From contig WGMH01000005.1 in assembly GCA_016125165.1 (NCBI GenBank), positions 44,733 through 108,732 on the forward strand: DNA of 64,000 nt. Reading direction: 5' to 3'. Below are positions 46,388 to 54,522 of this stretch, piece after piece. This DNA is from Alphaproteobacteria bacterium. GTDB lineage: Bacteria > Pseudomonadota > Alphaproteobacteria > Micropepsales > Micropepsaceae. The notes beneath the pieces were generated by a model that was not told the DNA's origin, searched no databases, and worked only from the letters and a program-made list of their open reading frames with translations. A program made the translations under genes and the position numbers. Each line of letters opens with the position of its first letter. Positions within the stretch are counted from its first letter, which is position 1.

Positions 46388-48052
46388 CTAGTCCCGCGCG
46401 TCGCGGAAGGCGTTGGTGATGGGATAGCGGCGGTCGCGGCCGAAATTGCGCGCGGACACCTTCACGCCCGGCGGCGCCTGACGGCGCTTGTATTCCGAAA
46501 CGTAAAGCAGCTGTTCGATGCGCTTCACGGTGGCGGGGTGATAGCCGCGCGCGCAGGTTTCCTCGAAGGAAAGCTCTTCCTCCACGAGGCAATTGAGAAT
46601 GCCGTCGAGGATTTCGTAAGGCGGCAGCGAATCCTGATCCTTCTGGTCTTCGCGCAATTCGGCGCTCGGCGGCTTGGTGATGATGCGTTCGGGGATCACG
46701 CGCCCTTCGGGTCCCAGCGATGCCTTCAGCATGTTCTGGTTGCGCCAGTGCGCGAGCTTGAAGACATCGGTTTTGTAAATGTCTTTCAGCACGTTGTAGC
46801 CGCCGCACATGTCGCCATAGAGCGTGGCGTAACCGACGCTCATCTCGCTCTTGTTGCCGGTGGTCAGCACCATCGGACCGAACTTGTTGGAGATCGCCAT
46901 CAGGATTACGCCGCGAATGCGCGACTGGATGTTTTCTTCCGTCGTGTCGGCGCGTTTGCCCGCGAAGGTTTCGGATAGCGCGCCCGTGAACGCTTCCACC
47001 GCGCCTTCGATGGGCACGGTTTCATAGTGCACGCCGAGCAGCTTCGCACAGGCCTCGGCATCTTCGAGCGAATCCCGGCTCGTATAGCGCGAAGGCAGCA
47101 TCACGCAGCGCACGCGATCCGGCCCCAGCGCATCCACCGCGACAGCAGCGGAGAGCGCGGAGTCGATGCCGCCGGAAAGGCCCAGCACAACGCCGGGAAA
47201 ACGGTTCTTGTTCACATAGTCCTTCAGGCCCAGCACCATCGCGCCATAGACATTGGCGTGGCCTTCCTCGACTTGCGCGATCGGGCCCTGCAGGCAGCGC
47301 CAGCCTTCGGGGGTGCGCACCCAGTCGGTTATCGCAAGCTCTTCGATGAAGGCGGGCATCTGCAGCGCCAGCGTGTGATCGGCGTTGAGCACGAAGGAGG
47401 CGCCATCGAACACAAGCTCATCCTGCCCGCACACCTGATTGAGATAGGCGAGCGGTAAGCCGCTTTCGCTGACGCGGCTGACCGCGTGGTTCAGGCGAAC
47501 ATCGCGCTTGCCGGCATCGAAGGGCGAGCCGTTCGGCACCAGCAGAATTTCGCCTCCGGTTTCGGCGATGCATTCCACAACGTCCGGCGTCCAGATGTCT
47601 TCGCAGATGGGAACGCCGATGCGCACGCCGCGAATGTTGAGCGGGCCGGGCAGGGGGCCGGGCACGAACACGCGCTTCTCGTCGAACACGCCATAGTTCG
47701 GCAGATCGACCTTGCGCGTGATGGCGGTGATGCGGCCTTCATCGAGCACGGCGAGCGCGTTGTAGAGTTTGCCGTCTTCCTTCCATGGTGTGCCGATCAG
47801 AACGGCGGGGCCGCCATCGGCGGTGTCCTTCGCGAATTTTCCGATGGCCTCGCGCGCATCGTCCTGAAAGGCGGGTTTCAGAACGAGGTCTTCGGGCGGA
47901 TAGCCGGTGATGAAAAGTTCGGGATAGAGGATGATCTGTGCGCCCGCTTCTGCCGCCGCGGCGCGCGCATTGCGCGCCTTGGCCAGATTGCCGGTGATGT
48001 CGCCCATCGTGGGATTGAGCTGGGCAAAGGCGATGCGGAGCGTATCGGTCAT
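46388..48052 (-). CDS. nadE: Glutamine-dependent NAD+ synthetase
   Basis: 554 residues. The N-terminal nitrilase-like glutaminase domain has Glu in LYPELFITGYPPEDL, Lys in ITRKVDLPNYG and the nucleophile Cys in GVPICEDIW. The synthetase domain from about residue 270 has the PP-loop LGLSGGIDSALSA and TGNKSEMSVGYATLYGDM. It amidates deamido-NAD. The start at 48052 matches the family. Confidence 0.95.
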   Translation of the reverse strand: MTDTLRIAFAQLNPTMGDITGNLAKARNARAAAAEAGAQIILYPELFITGYPPEDLVLKPAFQDDAREAIGKFAKDTADGGPAVLIGTPWKEDGKLYNALAVLDEGRITAITRKVDLPNYGVFDEKRVFVPGPLPGPLNIRGVRIGVPICEDIWTPDVVECIAETGGEILLVPNGSPFDAGKRDVRLNHAVSRVSESGLPLAYLNQVCGQDELVFDGASFVLNADHTLALQMPAFIEELAITDWVRTPEGWRCLQGPIAQVEEGHANVYGAMVLGLKDYVNKNRFPGVVLGLSGGIDSALSAAVAVDALGPDRVRCVMLPSRYTSRDSLEDAEACAKLLGVHYETVPIEGAVEAFTGALSETFAGKRADTTEENIQSRIRGVILMAISNKFGPMVLTTGNKSEMSVGYATLYGDMCGGYNVLKDIYKTDVFKLAHWRNQNMLKASLGPEGRVIPERIITKPPSAELREDQKDQDSLPPYEILDGILNCLVEEELSFEETCARGYHPATVKRIEQLLYVSEYKRRQAPPGVKVSARNFGRDRRYPITNAFRDARD

Positions 48053-48068
48053 GGGGGTGTTTAGCCCG

Positions 48069-48545
48069 CTATTCGATGGCGCAAAAGTCCTTGTCGGCAC
48101 CGGACTTGATGGCGCGCGCGCACATCGCATCCCAGAAGGGCATCAGTCTGCCGGTGGTTTCATCCACCATTGCGGCAATGTCCGCGTCGGTGTGCATGGT
48201 GCCTGTCGGTTCGGAAAGCCATTTGGGCAGGAATGGTCCCTGGCACAGATCGCCATTCAAGACGCCGCGGCGGCAGGCCTGAAACGAAACGAGATTGTAG
48301 CGCAGCACCGCGCCGACCAGATCCTGAAACGTATGGCTGCGCAGCGCGTCGGCTTCGCCGAGATCGTCGTTCTTGAGCGCCGGTGCGAGGCGCTTCAATG
48401 CGTCGGCGCTCTGTCCCATCATCACGCCAAGCCGCCCGGCTTCGATGGAGAGGTTGTTGGGATCGGTATCCGCGTCCGCAGACCATGCAGGCGTGACAAG
48501 CCCCAGGAACACCGCTCCCAGCGCAACGGCAAGAATTCGGATCAT
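48069..48545 (-). CDS. Secreted small protein, unknown function
   Basis: 158 residues with a clear signal peptide (MIRILAVALGAVFLGLVTPAWSA, cleavage after WSA). The mature part has four cysteines (two in the ACRRG and DLCQG segments, two near the C-terminus), suggesting periplasmic disulfides. No family recognised. It lies 16 nt upstream of nadE on the same strand. Confidence 0.65.
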   Translation of the reverse strand: MIRILAVALGAVFLGLVTPAWSADADTDPNNLSIEAGRLGVMMGQSADALKRLAPALKNDDLGEADALRSHTFQDLVGAVLRYNLVSFQACRRGVLNGDLCQGPFLPKWLSEPTGTMHTDADIAAMVDETTGRLMPFWDAMCARAIKSGADKDFCAIE

Positions 48546-48632
48546 GGCGTTTCGAATCCGGAAGTTCGCACCCAATAGGCACGGCAATCATGGCGGGATT
48601 GGGCCCGCCTCGCCAGTGACAGGTGGTTGAAC

Positions 48633-49598
48633 TTAGGCCTGCAGCGCGAACTCTTCCGAAGCGCCGCGTTCACGCGCGGTGCTTTCGGCGGCGTCTTCGA
48701 TCAGGAGCGCGGTTTCGAGCGCGGCGCGCGCTTCTTCGGGGCGCACCAGCGACATCGAACCGGCGCGGGCCGCATTCACGAAGCCCTGCACCGAAGCGCC
48801 GAGCGGATCGTCCAATGTCGGGGCGGAGAGCGCTCGGCGCGTGGAGTTACGCACTTCGCGGGTGACGAAATCGAATTCGATGGCGCCGTCCGAATAGATG
48901 GCGCGCATGCCGCGGCGGCGGATCGGGGAGATGCGGCTGGCGGTCAGACGGGCCACCGCGCCGTTCTCGAACTGCACTTCGGCGGTGACTTCATCGGCAA
49001 AGCGGCCATGCAGCGTGCGGCCCTTGGCCTGCACGTCCACCACCGGCGCCTGAATGAGACGATGCACCAGATCCAGATCGTGGATCATCAGGTCGAGCAC
49101 GGCAGAGACATCGGCGCCGCGGCCCGTCCACGGACCCATGCGCCAGCATTCCACGCTGAGCGGCGAGTCGGGATAGTTCAGAAGACCGGTGCGCGCGAAG
49201 ACATAGCGCTCCTGATGGCCAACGGTCAGGACGCGGTTCTTCGACTCCGCAAGCGCGATCAGCGCATCGGCTTCATCGAGCGAGGTGGCGATCGGCTTCT
49301 CGACCAGCACGTCCACGCCCGCGTTCAGGAATGCGCGCACGATCGGCGCATGGGTGACGGCGGGGGAGCAGACAGAAACGATATCGACCTTGCCGATCAG
49401 CGAGCGCCAATCGGCGAAGCTGGCAACGCCATGCGCCGTAGCGGCGGCGCGGCGCGCATCGCCATTCGGATCGGCAACGCCGACAAGTTCAACGCCGTCG
49501 ATCTTCGAATATTTGCTGGCATGATGGCGGCCGAAAGCCCCCGCTCCGACAACGCCGGCGCGCATCACTTTGGGGGTCGAAGAGCCGTTGATCGCCAC
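48633..49598 (-). CDS. Gfo/Idh/MocA-family oxidoreductase
   Basis: About 321 residues. N-terminal Rossmann domain AGVVGAGAFGRHHASKY, and the family E-K-P motif in VDVLVEKPIATSLDEADAL. The catalytic-type His lies in LDLMIHDLDLVHRL. The family reduces or oxidises sugars and inositols; adjacent genes do not name the substrate. GTG at 49598 has AAGGG 7 nt upstream and is preferred; a GTG at 49622 and ATG at 49565 are alternatives. Confidence 0.82.
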   Translation of the reverse strand: MAINGSSTPKVMRAGVVGAGAFGRHHASKYSKIDGVELVGVADPNGDARRAAATAHGVASFADWRSLIGKVDIVSVCSPAVTHAPIVRAFLNAGVDVLVEKPIATSLDEADALIALAESKNRVLTVGHQERYVFARTGLLNYPDSPLSVECWRMGPWTGRGADVSAVLDLMIHDLDLVHRLIQAPVVDVQAKGRTLHGRFADEVTAEVQFENGAVARLTASRISPIRRRGMRAIYSDGAIEFDFVTREVRNSTRRALSAPTLDDPLGASVQGFVNAARAGSMSLVRPEEARAALETALLIEDAAESTARERGASEEFALQA

Positions 49599-49750
49599 GC
49601 AGATACCCTTGGGAAAGCCCACGGCGGCATGAGGCCTGTGCGACTGCGAAATGGCGACTCATAAAATGTTTCGTCTTGTTACACCTTGCTGCCCTGATAG
49701 GGTGCCGAAACCCAGAAATTCCATAAAAGCCAAGGTTAAGGAGACCCCTG

Positions 49751-50776
49751 ATGTCCAACCAGAAAAATCGCGAAATCCGGCTGAAAAGCCGCCCGGTGGG
49801 CATGCCTGCCCCCGAAAACTTCGAATTGGTGGAAACCGCGGTGCCCACCGCCGGTCCCGGGCAGGTTCTGATCCGCAATTCCTATATGTCGGTGGACCCC
49901 TACATGCGCGGCCGCATGGTGGACCGCGAGAGTTACACCCCGCCCTTTCAGGTGGGGGAGGCCCTCAGCGGCGGTGCGGTCGGGCAGGTGGTCCAGTCCA
50001 ACAATCCCAACTTCAAGGTCGGGGATTATGTGGGCAGCTTCGGCGGCTGGCGGGAGTGGTACGTCTCCGGCGGCATGGACCTGAACAAGATCGACCCGAG
50101 CCTCGCCCCCATCCAGGCCTATCTGGGCGCACTCGGCATGCCGGGCCTGACCGCCTGGGCGGGACTGCTCAAGGTGGGTGAACTGAAAGACGGCGAGCGG
50201 GTGTTCGTGTCCGCCGCCTCCGGCGCCGTGGGCGCCATCGTCTGCCAGATCGCCAAGAACAAGGGCTGCTATGTGGTCGGCTCGGCGGGTTCGGACGACA
50301 AATGCGAGTGGTTGAAGAAGGTCGCGCGCTGCGATGAGGTCATCAACTACAAGACCTGCGGCGACCTGACTGCGGCCGTGCGCAAGGCCTTCCCGCAAGG
50401 TATCGATGTCTATTTCGAGAATGTCGGCGGCGATCACCTCGATGCCGCGCTTGCCAACATGCGTGCCAATGGCCGCATTCCGGTGTGCGGAATGATTGCG
50501 CAGTACAACGCCACCGAATTGCCGCCGGGTCCCAAGAACATCATTTCGGTAATCCCGCTGCGGCTGACCATCAAGGGCTTCATTGTTTCGGATTACATGA
50601 ACCAGACGCCGCAATTCCTGACCGACATGGCCAAATGGGCCAAGGAAGGAAAGATGGCCTGGCACGAAACCATCACCGACGGCATCGAGAATGCTCCCTC
50701 GGCCTTCATCGGCCTGTTCAAGGGCAGCAATTTCGGCAAGGCGCTGGTGCGCGTCGGACCCGACAAGGCTGTGTGA
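49751..50776 (+). CDS. NADP-dependent MDR oxidoreductase (CurA/leukotriene B4 dehydrogenase-like)
   Basis: 341 residues without zinc ligands. N-terminal FELVETAVPTAGPGQVLIRNSYMSVDPYMRGRM is typical of the prostaglandin/alkenal reductase group; the nucleotide fold is VFVSAASGAVGAIVCQIAKNKGCYVVGSAGSDDKCEWL. It reduces alpha,beta-unsaturated aldehydes or ketones with NADPH. AAGGAG precedes the ATG. Single gene with a strong hairpin 20 nt downstream. Confidence 0.9.
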   Translation: MSNQKNREIRLKSRPVGMPAPENFELVETAVPTAGPGQVLIRNSYMSVDPYMRGRMVDRESYTPPFQVGEALSGGAVGQVVQSNNPNFKVGDYVGSFGGWREWYVSGGMDLNKIDPSLAPIQAYLGALGMPGLTAWAGLLKVGELKDGERVFVSAASGAVGAIVCQIAKNKGCYVVGSAGSDDKCEWLKKVARCDEVINYKTCGDLTAAVRKAFPQGIDVYFENVGGDHLDAALANMRANGRIPVCGMIAQYNATELPPGPKNIISVIPLRLTIKGFIVSDYMNQTPQFLTDMAKWAKEGKMAWHETITDGIENAPSAFIGLFKGSNFGKALVRVGPDKAV

Positions 50777-50796
50777 TTTTCCGGCTCTGCTCCTGC

Positions 50797-50839
50797 CTAA
50801 AGCGCAATCGCTCTTCGTGGAATCGCGATTGCGCTTTAG
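50797..50839. terminator. 15-bp perfect stem-loop downstream of the MDR oxidoreductase
   Basis: CTAAAGCGCAATCGC (50797-50811) pairs perfectly with GCGATTGCGCTTTAG (50825-50839). TTCTTTGATTTG follows. It could end the plus-strand gene and perhaps the convergent kinase gene. Confidence 0.6.
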
Positions 50840-50864
50840 TTCTTTGATTTGACGCGCGATTTGC

Positions 50865-50889
50865 CGGAAAACCGCATCACACTTTTCCG
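50865..50889. repeat. CGGAAAA/TTTTCCG inverted repeat
   Basis: CGGAAAA-N11-TTTTCCG, 25 nt, directly after the preceding hairpin and just before the end of the kinase gene. The pattern resembles dispersed intergenic elements of Alphaproteobacteria, recalled from general knowledge and not searched. Confidence 0.5.
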
Positions 50890-50897
50890 ATCGCGCT

Positions 50898-51926
50898 CTA
50901 ACGCGAGAGCAGCGCGTCCTTCCAGAATTCCGCGACATCCAAGAGATCGAGCCCGCGCTTCGCAAGAAGCGCGAGCGCGGTTTCGCGCACGAACTGCTTA
51001 TCTGTTTCGGCGGTGAGATATTCGACGGGCGATTTGCCATCGATACGCGCCAGAAGAAAGGCGCTCAGAAGTGCGGCGGCGCGTTCTTCCGCATCCTCAG
51101 GCTCTTCCCAGGTGACACCAGAAGCATAGGCGTCGCGCAGCGCTTCGAAGCAGGCGAGATAGCCATCGCGAAATTCCGGATGCCACACGCATTTGAGCAG
51201 CAGGTGATTGGTGCAGAACGCCAGATCGAATGCCGGATCGCCGTAGCAGGCCGTTTCCGCATCGAGGAACACCGGGCCATCTGGTCCATGCAGAATATTC
51301 TTCGGACTGATGTCGCCCTGCATCAACGCTATGCGCGCGGCCGCCACATCCTTCGCCATCTGTCGGATGCGCGGCGCAACAGCAGCATGTTTGTCCGCCG
51401 TGTAGAGCAGATAGGGCTCAATGCGCAGCGCCAGAAATTCCACACCATGCGCAAAATCATGCGCCACATCCTCGCGCCCAGCGCTTGCGGCATGGATGTG
51501 CGCCAGCACATCGCCAACGCGCGCGGCAAAGGACGGGTCGGCATTGCCCGATGCCAGTTCACCCTTCCAGAGTGGATGGGTTGAAGGTTCCAGATATTCC
51601 ATCGCGAACATGTGGCGCTTGCGATCCTGCCCCAGCACCTCGGGCACCCAGTTGGGGTTGAGCCCGGCGACAAAATGAAACCAGTCCGTTTCTGCTTCGG
51701 CGCGTTTGGGCGGGGCACGCCAGTCCGCCGTGACGCGCAACCGGGGAAGCGCGCGCTTCACGCAAATGGAGCCGGAGGGAAGATCGACACGCCACACATC
51801 GCAGGACACACCGCCGGAAAGCCGTTGCGCCGCAAATTCGCCGCCTTCATCGACAAGTTTCATCGCCACGAGCGCATCGGTCAGCTCGCGCAATTCCAAA
51901 TCGCCGGTTTGGGTTTCGGCACTCAT
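50898..51926 (-). CDS. Aminoglycoside phosphotransferase-fold kinase
   Basis: 342 residues. The APH/choline-kinase fold is shown by LSGGVSCDVWRVDLPSGSICVKRAL (N-lobe with Lys), the catalytic loop LMQGDISPKNIL (Asp; Gln replaces the usual His of HGD) and metal-binding FLDAETACYGDPAFDLAF. The family phosphorylates small molecules; resistance should not be assumed. The frame remains open for 640 further codons upstream, antisense to two plus-strand genes, which is a composition effect. Divergent from the next oxidoreductase. Confidence 0.85.
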   Translation of the reverse strand: MSAETQTGDLELRELTDALVAMKLVDEGGEFAAQRLSGGVSCDVWRVDLPSGSICVKRALPRLRVTADWRAPPKRAEAETDWFHFVAGLNPNWVPEVLGQDRKRHMFAMEYLEPSTHPLWKGELASGNADPSFAARVGDVLAHIHAASAGREDVAHDFAHGVEFLALRIEPYLLYTADKHAAVAPRIRQMAKDVAAARIALMQGDISPKNILHGPDGPVFLDAETACYGDPAFDLAFCTNHLLLKCVWHPEFRDGYLACFEALRDAYASGVTWEEPEDAEERAAALLSAFLLARIDGKSPVEYLTAETDKQFVRETALALLAKRGLDLLDVAEFWKDALLSR

Positions 51927-51995
51927 CTGGCGCTGGTCATCGAACGGCGGCAATATGCGGAAATTCCCAAATTCGAGCAATGCTGGAGGAAATCC

Positions 51996-52958
51996 GTGAA
52001 AGCTGCCGTCTATTATGAAAATGGCCCCCCATCCGTTCTGAAATACGAAGATGTGGAAGATCCGCCCTGTTATCCGAGCGGTGTCGTCATCAAGGTCGAG
52101 GCCGTTTCCATCGAAGGCGGCGACGTGCTGAACCGCTTCCGCGGTGCGCTCACGAGGGTTCCGCACATCGTTGGCTATCAGGCTGCGGGCGAGATCGTTG
52201 AGGTGGGCAGGGACGTGACCCATCTGCGCGTGGGCCAGAAGGTCTCCACAGTGAATGCGGATGGCTCGCACGCCGCGTTGCGCTCCGTGCCAGCGCGCAA
52301 TGCCTGGCTGCTGCCGGATGGCATGGATGTGAAAGCGGCTGCGTGCATCCCGGTTCCCTTCGGGACTGCGCATGATTGCCTGTTCGAATTCGGACGTCTG
52401 CAGAAAGGCGAGACCGTGCTGGTGCAGGCAGGTGCGAGCGGTGTCGGCATTGCCGCGATCCAGCTTGCCAAGCAGGCCGGCGCGCGCGTGCTGGCGACGG
52501 CGTCCAGCGATGAACGCCTCGAAAAGCTGAAGGCTTACGGTCTCGATGCTGGCATCAATTACACCCGCGACAGCGTGCCTGAAGCGGTGATGAAACTGAC
52601 GGACAACAAGGGCGTGAACCTTGTGGTCGATTCGGTGGGTGGTTCCACACTTCAGGGAAGCATTCTCTCGCTCGGCTATCGCGGTCGTGTTTCGATGGTG
52701 GGGCAGGCGGGGCGCGAGCCGATGGTGGTGGACGTTTCCACCATGATGGGCGGCAACCGTTCGCTTTCCGGTGTGTTCCTGGGCGCGGAGATTTTCACTG
52801 ACCGGGTCCACGACAACATCCAGCGGCTCGTGAACGAAGTGGCGGCGGGCACGTTGCAGGTGGTGATCGACAAGACGTTCCCGCTTTCCGATGCCGCCGC
52901 CGCACATGCGTATATCGAGAGCCGAAAAGCGGTGGGAAGGGTGCTGCTGATCCCTTGA
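51996..52958 (+). CDS. Zinc-independent quinone oxidoreductase (MDR family)
   Basis: 320 residues from GTG preceded by GGAGG at 6 nt. MKAAVYYENGPPSVLKYEDVEDP is the quinone-reductase start; the NADPH fold is VLVQAGASGVGIAAIQLAKQAGARVLATASSDERL. It probably reduces quinones or enones with one hydride. Its stop overlaps the TTG start of the M15 peptidase gene, so the two are probably one transcript. Confidence 0.9.
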   Translation: MKAAVYYENGPPSVLKYEDVEDPPCYPSGVVIKVEAVSIEGGDVLNRFRGALTRVPHIVGYQAAGEIVEVGRDVTHLRVGQKVSTVNADGSHAALRSVPARNAWLLPDGMDVKAAACIPVPFGTAHDCLFEFGRLQKGETVLVQAGASGVGIAAIQLAKQAGARVLATASSDERLEKLKAYGLDAGINYTRDSVPEAVMKLTDNKGVNLVVDSVGGSTLQGSILSLGYRGRVSMVGQAGREPMVVDVSTMMGGNRSLSGVFLGAEIFTDRVHDNIQRLVNEVAAGTLQVVIDKTFPLSDAAAAHAYIESRKAVGRVLLIP

Positions 52959-53782
52959 GAATCGCGCTCGCCGCACTTGCGATTCTTCTGGCCGTCTCCG
53001 CCCGCGCGGAGGCGGCCTGCTCATCCTGGAATCCGGTGTGGCGCGCCGCCGCCGCCGCCAACGCAAAATCAGTAACGGCCTCCACCTGGACCTTCTTCGA
53101 GGGCCGCAAAGGGGCGGAAGAGGGGCCAGGCTGGGACATGTATGTCCCGCTGATCCTGCGCACGCTGGATATCCGGTGCGAGGCTTCCGATCCGGGCTTC
53201 GCCAAGGCGCTGGCCGGTTTCCAGCGCAGGGCCAAACTGAAACCGACCGGCCGCATGGACGCGGCGACGGCGCGGGCGCTGCGCGGACGCTGGCAATGGC
53301 GCCGCGACTTCCTGAAGAAGGCGGCCAAGGCCTGCCCGCTCGCGGATGTGGCCACACTTCAGCCGGTCTACGCGGGCGATACGCGGGTTCTGGCCGATCG
53401 CCGGGTGCTGACCGCCTATACCCATATGCGCAGAGCGTTCGAGGACGCCCACCCCTACATGATCCGCTTCGGTGCCCTCGATATCCTTTCGGCCTGGCGC
53501 GACCCCGCCAAGGACCGTGAGGTGTGCAAGGACAACCCCACGTGCAATGGCGTGGCCAAAACCGATCATTGCTCGTCGCACTGGAGCGGGATGGCGCTCG
53601 ATCTCTATGTCGGCATGACGGGCGACTATGGCCCAATCGATTCGAACTACGAGAATCGGCTCTACCAGTCCCGCACCGTGATTTACCAATGGATGCTGGA
53701 CCATGCCGGGGAATACGGCTTCGTGAACTATCCCTTCGAACCCTGGCACTGGGAATGGCAGGAAGAGGTGCCCGCCTATTAG
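52955..53782 (+). CDS. Secreted M15-type peptidase with peptidoglycan-binding domain
   Basis: 275 residues from a TTG overlapping the previous stop (TTGA). A signal peptide (about residues 1-20) is followed by a peptidoglycan-binding-like helical repeat (FAKALAGFQRRAKLKPTGRMDAATARAL). The catalytic domain has zinc ligands in SSHWSGMALDLYVG (His and Asp) and EPWHWEW (His), the VanY/M15 pattern. It would trim D-Ala or peptide stems in the periplasm. It is the last gene before the RiPP-like locus, 112 nt ahead of its promoter. Confidence 0.82.
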   Translation: MRIALAALAILLAVSARAEAACSSWNPVWRAAAAANAKSVTASTWTFFEGRKGAEEGPGWDMYVPLILRTLDIRCEASDPGFAKALAGFQRRAKLKPTGRMDAATARALRGRWQWRRDFLKKAAKACPLADVATLQPVYAGDTRVLADRRVLTAYTHMRRAFEDAHPYMIRFGALDILSAWRDPAKDREVCKDNPTCNGVAKTDHCSSHWSGMALDLYVGMTGDYGPIDSNYENRLYQSRTVIYQWMLDHAGEYGFVNYPFEPWHWEWQEEVPAY

Positions 53783-53894
53783 TGGCGCAGCCAGGCCCGA
53801 ATTTTCGAACAGACCAACGATTCCAACTGCTTGGCTGCACCCCTCCGAGGGTTGCAGCACGGGCACATTTGGCACGGAATGCGCAGAGGATCGG

Positions 53895-53923
53895 TTGACC
53901 TTGTTCGCGGCTGTAACTATTTT
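53895..53923 (+). promoter_or_regulatory. Strong sigma70-like promoter of the RiPP-like locus
   Basis: TTGACC (53895-53900), a 17-nt spacer and TATTTT (53918-53923). The predicted start of transcription near 53930 leaves about 19 nt of leader before the first precursor ATG. Confidence 0.65.
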
Positions 53924-53948
53924 GCCCGCATTATCAGTGGGGTTGGGC

Positions 53949-54107
53949 ATGATCGATATGACACGTCCGCAGGCCGATGCCGCGGAAGCCATGGAAATTC
54001 CAGCGAAGAAGCTGGTTTGGGAATCACCCCGGCTTGTTTCGTTCGCGGCAGAATCCGCAGAGAGCGGACCGACGCACGGCCTTGATGGCCCGCATTTCGG
54101 TTCCTGA
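53949..54107 (+). CDS. RiPP precursor peptide A (lasso-type leader motif)
   Basis: 52 residues. The ATG at 53949 follows GTGGGG by 6 nt; another ATG lies three codons on (53958). The leader (MIDMTRPQADAAEAMEIPAKK) ends in V-W24-x-x-P27-x-L29, the spacing of the Y-x-x-P-x-L motif bound by RRE domains, with Trp for Tyr. The C-terminal part is rich in Gly and Ser and closes HGLDGPHFGS. If the core starts at G40, D46 would be core residue 7 and could form a seven-residue lasso ring (G1 to D7) within a 13-residue core. Core boundary and ring are inference; a canonical Thr at the penultimate leader position is missing. Confidence 0.65.
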   Translation: MIDMTRPQADAAEAMEIPAKKLVWESPRLVSFAAESAESGPTHGLDGPHFGS

Positions 54108-54194
54108 GCACCTGCGGGGGAGCTTTCCGCGCCGGCGCGCGTTACCGGGTTAACACACCGGGAAGGCGTTTGCCGGTATCCACTGCCAGCAGCC

Positions 54195-54223
54195 TTTCCA
54201 ATCAGGCCTGTATTGGCTATACA
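54195..54223 (+). promoter_or_regulatory. Possible promoter of precursor B
   Basis: TTTCCA (54195-54200), 17-nt spacer, TATACA (54218-54223); each box matches the sigma70 consensus at four of six positions. The 140-nt gap between precursors A and B makes an internal promoter reasonable. Confidence 0.35.
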
Positions 54224-54247
54224 AAGTGAACAAGTATGGGGATTGAA

Positions 54248-54406
54248 ATGCAGACCGAGCGAATCGAAGTAGCGTCCGTCGACAGCCAAGAGTGCGAACT
54301 TGGCCGCAATCGGCAGGTGTGGCAGCGCCCCGCTTTGACCCATTTTCCGGTCAATCAAGCCAGCGTTACGATGTTCGACTACAACGCGGATATCGTTTTC
54401 TCGTAG
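54248..54406 (+). CDS. RiPP precursor peptide B (lasso-type leader motif)
   Basis: 52 residues, the same length as peptide A. GGGGAT sits about 5 nt before the ATG at 54248; an ATG four codons upstream (54236) is less well placed. The leader reads MQTERIEVASVDSQECELGR and then V-W25-x-x-P28-x-L30, the same V-W-x-x-P-x-L as peptide A. D48 lies 23 residues after W25, against 22 in peptide A and 23 in the orphan peptide. The C-terminus is ADIVFS. A core from M42 would put D48 at position 7, with D44 as another acid. Precursor for the cyclase encoded 117 nt downstream; modification type inferred. Confidence 0.62.
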   Translation: MQTERIEVASVDSQECELGRNRQVWQRPALTHFPVNQASVTMFDYNADIVFS

Positions 54407-54522
54407 GTTTTGGCGGACAAGATCCACCAGTTTTCATCCATGGGCTGCGGCGCTTTGAAAGAGCGTGTCGTGGCCCATTCTCGTTTGAACCACCGCCTTG
54501 GCCGCGCTAATGAGCGCACGCA

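Noticed and set aside
52955..53782. M15 peptidase as the leader peptidase of the RiPP locus
   Set aside because: It has a signal peptide, a peptidoglycan-binding region and is coupled to the oxidoreductase upstream; a separate promoter starts the RiPP-like locus. Cell-wall trimming is the simpler role.
51927..53840. Very long minus-strand open frame extending the kinase gene to 980 codons
   Set aside because: It runs antisense through a clear quinone oxidoreductase and an M15 peptidase; the added residues are Arg/Pro/Ser-rich with no family. The kinase begins at 51926.
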